Of a DNA stretch of 64,000 nucleotides, positions 59,819 to 64,000 are shown piece after piece. The notes beneath the pieces were generated by a model. That model worked only from the letters and a program-made list of their open reading frames with translations. It searched no databases and was not told where the DNA came from. How positions within the stretch are numbered: position 1 is the first letter of the stretch; each line of letters begins with the position of its first letter. The stretch is from Catellatospora sp. IY07-71. GTDB taxonomy: Bacteria > Actinomycetota > Actinomycetes > Mycobacteriales > Micromonosporaceae. The translations under genes and the position numbers were made by a program. Where the stretch lies: positions 5,179,501 through 5,243,500 of the forward strand of contig NZ_AP023360.1 in the NCBI RefSeq assembly GCF_018326265.1. The letters are read 5' to 3'.

Positions 59819-60390
59819 GACGTCATCGCATCGCAGCGGCCGCCGCAGGCGGCGTCATCCTGGCGGCGCTCGCAGCCGGCTGCGGGGTGCCCGTCGAAGA
59901 CACCGCCCGCGAAGTCGAGCAGACCGGCAACAACGCCCCATCGGCAGCCCCGACACCAGCGGTTGCGGCGTCCGGGCCCATCACCGAAAAGCTGTACCTG
60001 TTGCGCGACGGCCACCTCATCGCCGTCGAACGCAAAGTCCCCGCCCAGCCCGACGCCCAGCAACTGCTCGCCGACCTGCTCGCCGGGCCGACCCCCGCCG
60101 AACAGGAAGCAGGCCTCAACAGCGCGCTGACCGGCACCACCGCGATCAACTCCGCCACCGACGCCGCCGGGTCGGCCACCGTCGAGCTGTCCACCGCGCT
60201 GGAGGGCACCGGGCGCAGCGACGACGTCCTCGCCTTCGGGCAGCTGGTGTGCACCCTGTCCAGCCGACCCGACATCAACCAGGTCGTCTTCACCCGCCAG
60301 GGCCAGCGAGTCGGCGTGCCGCGCGGCAACGGCGCGCTCACCGAAGACCCGCTGACCTGCGCCGACTACGGCAACCTCGAAGCTCAGTGA
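59815..60390 (+). CDS. GerMN-domain lipoprotein
   Basis: A 191-residue lipoprotein. The signal peptide ends with the lipobox LAAGC (Cys about residue 23). A Thr/Ala/Pro linker leads to a GerMN domain (KLYLLRDGHLIAVERKV, LLAGPTPAEQEAGLNSALTG, INSATDAAGSATVELSTALE). In the LpqB family such domains sit outside the membrane and modulate a partner sensor kinase. ATG 59815 overlaps the kinase stop by 4 bases, so it is probably an accessory sensor of this system. Confidence 0.9.
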   Translation: MRRHRIAAAAAGGVILAALAAGCGVPVEDTAREVEQTGNNAPSAAPTPAVAASGPITEKLYLLRDGHLIAVERKVPAQPDAQQLLADLLAGPTPAEQEAGLNSALTGTTAINSATDAAGSATVELSTALEGTGRSDDVLAFGQLVCTLSSRPDINQVVFTRQGQRVGVPRGNGALTEDPLTCADYGNLEAQ

Positions 60391-60408
60391 TCACGACGCT
60401 GAAACCGG

Positions 60409-60775
60409 CTACCGGGCCGGGCGGACCATGAGACAACGCTGCGGCTGAAGCTTCGCCGTCGCATACTGCGGCAGGTACGCGGTTCCCAGTGACACGGCGA
60501 GTTTGTTGACGGCATCGGCGAGGGCTTCGGCCAGCTGCTTCTCGGTGTCGTCGACACCGACACCGACATCGACGTCGGCGTAGGTCAGCGCTCACGCTGA
60601 CCTACGCCATGAGGCTCTCGGCCCGGTCGTATACGGCAGCGACTCCGTAGGGGAAGGACTCGCCGTTCTCCAGCCCGCCAGGCCGACCCGGTAGTCGGTC
60701 ATGCTGCCGTACTGCCTGCTGCCATAGCTGTCGAGTTCGAGGATGGTTCCGTCGGCGCGCTGCTCACACGGGGGA
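60409..60775 (-). pseudogene. Remnant of one or two decayed genes
   Basis: Two coding-looking peptides occur on the minus strand. One (CEQRADGTILELDSYGSRQY, then GSMTDYRVG) shifts frame near 60670 and continues LENGESFPYGVAAVYDRAES to a stop at 60602. The second (TYADVDVGVGVDDTEKQLAE, then ALADAVNKLAVSLGTAYLPQ) has no start codon and ends at 60409. I do not recognise the family. A weak direct-repeat box at 60852 lies where their promoter would be. Confidence 0.45.
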
Positions 60776-60851
60776 TCGCGAGTTCACCCAGCATCTGTGC
60801 CAGAGCGCCGGTGGTGGCGTCCAGGCGACCCCGCGAGCACACAGCAGAACC

Positions 60852-60868
60852 ATGAGAGTTCTGTGACA
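60852..60868. promoter_or_regulatory. Degenerate 11-bp direct-repeat box
   Basis: ATGAGAGTTCTGTGACA: one half-site is perfect (GTGACA) and the other has one change (ATGAGA), with the 11-bp period kept. It points toward the decayed minus-strand genes. Confidence 0.4.
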
Positions 60869-60993
60869 GCCGTCAGCTAACGCGATTCGGAGTCGGGCCG
60901 CGGATTTCGGCTGACCACAAACCCGCTTAGGCGATTCACATCCGTCATTCATGTCAACAACATGAAAAATGATGACAAGGGTTCCAAGTGCAC

Positions 60994-61052
60994 TCTGATC
61001 ACGATACGGTGCTGCGGTCTGATGATCAAATGGGCGACGACGCTCTGATCAC
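60994..61052 (+). repeat. TCTGATCAC repeats in the promoter of the secreted peptidase-like gene
   Basis: TCTGATCAC occurs at 60994-61002 and 61044-61052, with a related TCTGATGATCA at 61018-61028, all within 90 bp of the start codon. GATCA cores are palindromic. Possible regulator sites. Confidence 0.4.
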
Positions 61053-61081
61053 TCGATCACCCCCGAAACGGAGCAAAACCG

Positions 61082-63691
61082 TTGCGCGCACTGCAACGCG
61101 TGCTCGCCACCACGGCCAGTGTCTGTCTTGCACTGGCCGCCGCCGTGGCGATCGCGTCCCCCGCACAGGCCGACCCGACCTTCCCGCTGTACGGGCCATA
61201 CCCGGCCACGACCGCGATCGACGGCCGCGGCAGCATGGACCCGAACAACCGCACCGCGACCGATCTGTACACCACGGGTGAGCAGGTCTATGTGCGCTGC
61301 CAGGACACCGGCCTGGCCGCCGGCGGCAGCACCATCTGGGACTACACCCGCGAGGGCTACTGGATCCCCGACGCCTACATCCGCACCGGGACAAGCGGTT
61401 TCGTGTCCGGCGTGCCGCGCTGCCTGTCCATCGGCATCAACGGCACCCCGACAAGCGGCGGCTCGAACTCCGGGCCGTACCCGGTGAAGTTCGCCATCGA
61501 CGGCCGGGGCAGCGCGAACCCCGACGACCGCATCCGGGTCGACGCCTACCCCGACGGCAGCACCCTGTACGTGCGCTGCCAGGACTACGGCGTCGCAGTC
61601 GGCGGCTCCACCCTGTGGATCTACACGTCGGACGGGTACTGGGTGCCCGACGCGTACGTGACAACCGGCACCAGCGGCCGCATCAGCGGCGTGCCGCTGT
61701 GCTCCTCGATCGGCATCAGCGGCGGCGGGGCCACCAACCCCAACGGCGGCACCCAGTACAAGATCCGCACGACGCTCAACGGCTACCACAGCAAGAGCCT
61801 GAGCGCGAGCAACGTCTGGGACAAGTACCGCGAGGGCAGCTACGTCACGATCATGTGCCAGGCGTACGGCGAGGTGAACTACGGGGGCTCGGCGATCTGG
61901 GACAAGACCAGCGACGGCCTGTGGATCCCCGACTTCTACGTCATCACCGGCTCGTCGAGCATCGTCATGCGCCAGTGCGACGGCGACGGCCCGTCCGGTG
62001 GCGGCAACCGCTTCCTGGCCAAGACCACCCTCAACGGCTACTACGGCAAGAGCCTGACCTCGGGCAGTGTCGTGGACAAGTACGCCGGTGGCAGCTACAT
62101 CACCATCACGTGCCAGGCCTACGGCGAGTTCAACTACGGCGGCTCGGCGGTGTGGGACAAGACCAGCGACGGGCTGTGGGTCGCGGACTTCTACGTCTCG
62201 ACCGGCTCGGTGGACATCATCCTGCCGCGCTGCGACAGCGACCCCAAGCCCACCGGCGGACCGGGCAACCCGACCGTCCCGGCGACGCCCAACCCGGGCA
62301 GCGTGGCCTCGGCCAACATCCGCTCGGCGATCGTCAACGCCGCCTACAGCCAGCTCGGCACCGACGAGTGGGGCGACAACTGCAACCCGTACGGCTACCA
62401 CGGCACCGTCAAGTGCGGCGACCCGTGGTGCTCGATGTTCGCGTCGTGGACCTGGCAGCAGGCGGGCATCGACGTGTACTTCCCGTACTCGGGCAGCTTC
62501 GAGACGTGGGGCCGCAACAAGGGCCTGCTGCGCTCCAAGACCAACATCCGTCCCGGCGACGTCGTGCTGTACGGCTACGACTACTACTCCAGCAAGCACA
62601 TCGGCGTCGTCGTCGACGTGCTGCCCGACGGCCGCATCACCACCATCGAGGGCAACTACGGCAACACGGTCAAGAAGGTCGGCCCGTTCAACCCGTCCAG
62701 CCCCGGCGGCGTGCACACCTACGACAACATCTACGCCGTCGTCGCGCCGGTCGCCGACCCGACCACGGACAAGAAGTGGGGCACCAACCTGGTCTCCGAC
62801 CAGGACGCCGAGAACGACGGCCTCGACACCGACGAGGAGATCTGCGCCGTGTCGTCGTACCCGGGCGTGGTCTACACCGGCTGCCTGGAGTACTCCGGCA
62901 GCACCGTCAAGCCGCACCTGTACACCCAGCCGCTGAGCACCTCGGCGGTCATCCGCGGCAAACTGACGATGATCGACGCGACGGGCGCGCTGACGTTGCA
63001 GACCTGCCAGGCCGCCTACTACGGCAACGACAGATCATGCGACGGGCCCGGGTTCGTCTCGACCAGCGGCCGGGTCGCGACGCTGCGCACCGACATCGAG
63101 ATCAACGGCGGCTGGAAGCACACCCTGCGACTGGCCACCATGAACGTCGACGGCGAACAGCAGCAGACCGGGACCTGGTGCGGCCCCACCGCCCTGCAGG
63201 CCATCCTCAAGTCGCTGGGGAAGACGCCCCTGGGCAGCCAGGCCGACTACGCCGCCAAGCTCGGCACCGACTCGCTGGGCACCAACCCGTGGGACGTGCG
63301 CGACGTGCTCAACGCCGAGCTGGCCGGAAAGTCCGGGGTCGTGGACTACGTCTACCACGACTACGCCGCCGAGGGCGCGGGCAGCGACAAGTGGAAGCTG
63401 GTCATGAACAAGCTCGCCGGGTCGGTCGACCGTGGCCAGCCCGCCGCGATCGTCGTGCAGGCCAAAGACATCCCGTGGTGGAACAACGACGACACCTTCA
63501 CCATGCACTACCTGGTGGTGCAGGGCTACGCCGGCATCGACAACGGCAACGGCGTCTACAGCATCGACAAGTTCGTGCTGTGGGACCCGGCCCGTGACGA
63601 CCACTACCTGGCCACCGCCAGCCAGATGTACAGCATGACGAACATGGACGGCATCCCTGGCCAAGGCCACATGATCGTCGTCGCGGAGTGA
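61082..63691 (+). CDS. Secreted SH3-like/CHAP/C39-like cell-wall protein
   Basis: An 869-residue exported protein with a signal peptide to about residue 30. Four SH3b-like repeats follow: two of the type VRCQDTG..GGSTIWDYT (about 35-215) and two of the type TIMCQAYGEVNYGGSAIWDK (about 225-385). A CHAP-type amidase/endopeptidase domain (about 410-560) has Cys450 (DPWCSMFASW) and His506 (SKHIGVVVDV). A Ca-loop-like DQDAENDGLDTDEE follows, then a C-terminal C39-like domain with Cys700 (GTWCGPTALQAIL) and His in FTMHYLVVQGY. It probably binds and cuts peptidoglycan; two cysteine-hydrolase domains in one chain are uncommon. The start is TTG with GGAG upstream. A strong terminator follows. Confidence 0.88.
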   Translation: MRALQRVLATTASVCLALAAAVAIASPAQADPTFPLYGPYPATTAIDGRGSMDPNNRTATDLYTTGEQVYVRCQDTGLAAGGSTIWDYTREGYWIPDAYIRTGTSGFVSGVPRCLSIGINGTPTSGGSNSGPYPVKFAIDGRGSANPDDRIRVDAYPDGSTLYVRCQDYGVAVGGSTLWIYTSDGYWVPDAYVTTGTSGRISGVPLCSSIGISGGGATNPNGGTQYKIRTTLNGYHSKSLSASNVWDKYREGSYVTIMCQAYGEVNYGGSAIWDKTSDGLWIPDFYVITGSSSIVMRQCDGDGPSGGGNRFLAKTTLNGYYGKSLTSGSVVDKYAGGSYITITCQAYGEFNYGGSAVWDKTSDGLWVADFYVSTGSVDIILPRCDSDPKPTGGPGNPTVPATPNPGSVASANIRSAIVNAAYSQLGTDEWGDNCNPYGYHGTVKCGDPWCSMFASWTWQQAGIDVYFPYSGSFETWGRNKGLLRSKTNIRPGDVVLYGYDYYSSKHIGVVVDVLPDGRITTIEGNYGNTVKKVGPFNPSSPGGVHTYDNIYAVVAPVADPTTDKKWGTNLVSDQDAENDGLDTDEEICAVSSYPGVVYTGCLEYSGSTVKPHLYTQPLSTSAVIRGKLTMIDATGALTLQTCQAAYYGNDRSCDGPGFVSTSGRVATLRTDIEINGGWKHTLRLATMNVDGEQQQTGTWCGPTALQAILKSLGKTPLGSQADYAAKLGTDSLGTNPWDVRDVLNAELAGKSGVVDYVYHDYAAEGAGSDKWKLVMNKLAGSVDRGQPAAIVVQAKDIPWWNNDDTFTMHYLVVQGYAGIDNGNGVYSIDKFVLWDPARDDHYLATASQMYSMTNMDGIPGQGHMIVVAE

Positions 63692-63733
63692 GTGGTGGGA
63701 GGCCCTGCACACGGGGGCAGGGCCTCCCACCAC
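63692..63733 (+). terminator. Strong terminator after the CHAP/C39-like gene
   Basis: A perfect 17-bp stem (GTGGTGGGAGGCCCTGC / GCAGGGCCTCCCACCAC) with an 8-nt loop, directly after the stop codon. Confidence 0.92.
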
Positions 63734-63864
63734 AGCACAACGTCTTGCCCCGCATCGCTGCCGAGGCGCCCGCCAACGTGTATTCCTCGGTCTCGGGCGC
63801 TAGCATCGGGCTGAATCCGGTCACCGGAATCCTCACGCCATGCCATGGCCCGGAGGGCGAGCCA

Positions 63865-64000
63865 ATGACAGTCCGGCCGCGAGCTGCGTATACGAAGTGG
63901 GCACCGTCCCACGCCAGATGGGCCCACGGTGCCGCAGTGATGGCCGTTGCCACATTGCTGGCCGGGCTCGTCACCGACGACACCACCGCGCAACTGGTGG
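63865..64000 (+). CDS. Start of an exported protein (runs off the window)
   Basis: ATG 63865 is preceded by a GGAGGG ribosome binding site at the right distance. The 45 visible residues show a basic start (MTVRPRAAYTKWAPSHARWA) followed by a hydrophobic stretch (AAVMAVATLLAGLV), as in a signal peptide. The frame is open to the window end. Family unknown. Confidence 0.6.
   Translation, partial: MTVRPRAAYTKWAPSHARWAHGAAVMAVATLLAGLVTDDTTAQLV

Noticed and set aside
60943-60957. CGTCAT...TGTCAA pair upstream of the secreted CHAP/C39-like gene
   Set aside because: The half-sites are 9 bp apart, not 11, so it does not fit the direct-repeat box.

Overview
High-GC DNA with frequent GTG starts, 4-bp ATGA/GTGA gene overlaps, a SARP regulator, an F420-type oxidoreductase fold and many STAS proteins: this is an actinomycete, probably from the Micromonosporales/Streptomycetales side of the phylum. 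The species cannot be named from the sequence alone.

Layout. 1-4.6 kb: the 5' part of a SARP-ABATE regulator running off the left edge, a small secreted protein, an IS30-type transposase remnant and three small conserved hypotheticals. 4.8-10.6 kb: a four-gene, translationally coupled minus-strand operon (MoxR AAA+ ATPase, bpX5-like protein, vWA/beta-propeller protein, bpX6-like membrane protein) that matches the predicted MoxR-vWA-beta-propeller ternary systems, with a divergent HEAT-repeat gene beside it. 12.4-33.8 kb: a genomic island bounded by an intact tRNA-Pro(GGG) and a 43-bp copy of its 3' end (42/43 identical). The island carries a complete class I P450 chain (ferredoxin, reductase, P450), a five-gene aromatic/meta-cleavage operon (extradiol dioxygenase, FAH-type hydrolase, acyl-CoA ligase, DoxX, MhpA-like hydroxylase), two paralogous TetR regulators with candidate operators, an HD-GYP plus GAF-GGDEF pair, a self-sufficient CYP102-type P450 with an alcohol dehydrogenase, and a decayed integrase at its right end. 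An intact tyrosine recombinase lies just outside the right repeat.

34-49 kb: a secreted cutinase/PET-hydrolase-like enzyme, a sulfotransferase, a large anchored exported protein, several decayed genes, a Na+/H+ antiporter, a K+ channel, a CcdA/TlpA-type thiol-redox pair and an F420-type oxidoreductase. 49.5-60.4 kb: the most unusual part. Seven intact STAS-domain proteins (an eighth is frameshifted at 46.6 kb) are interleaved with two ADP-ribosylglycohydrolase-like proteins lacking catalytic aspartates, one normal trehalose-6-phosphate synthase and one trehalose-6-phosphate-synthase-like protein lacking catalytic residues. They are followed by an OmpR-type response regulator, its sensor kinase and a GerMN lipoprotein. 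None of the STAS proteins has the phosphorylatable serine.

Nine promoter regions between 37.7 and 60.9 kb carry the same tandem motif, TGTCAY-N5-TGTCAY, always with an 11-bp period. Such a direct repeat is typical of OmpR/PhoB-family dimers, so the local two-component system is the best candidate regulator of a dispersed local regulon (STAS/ARH-like/TPS-like genes, K+ channel, possibly thiol-redox genes, sulfotransferase). Trehalose synthesis and ion transport suggest osmotic or envelope stress; that is inference. The window ends with a secreted CHAP plus C39-like protein and the start of another exported protein.
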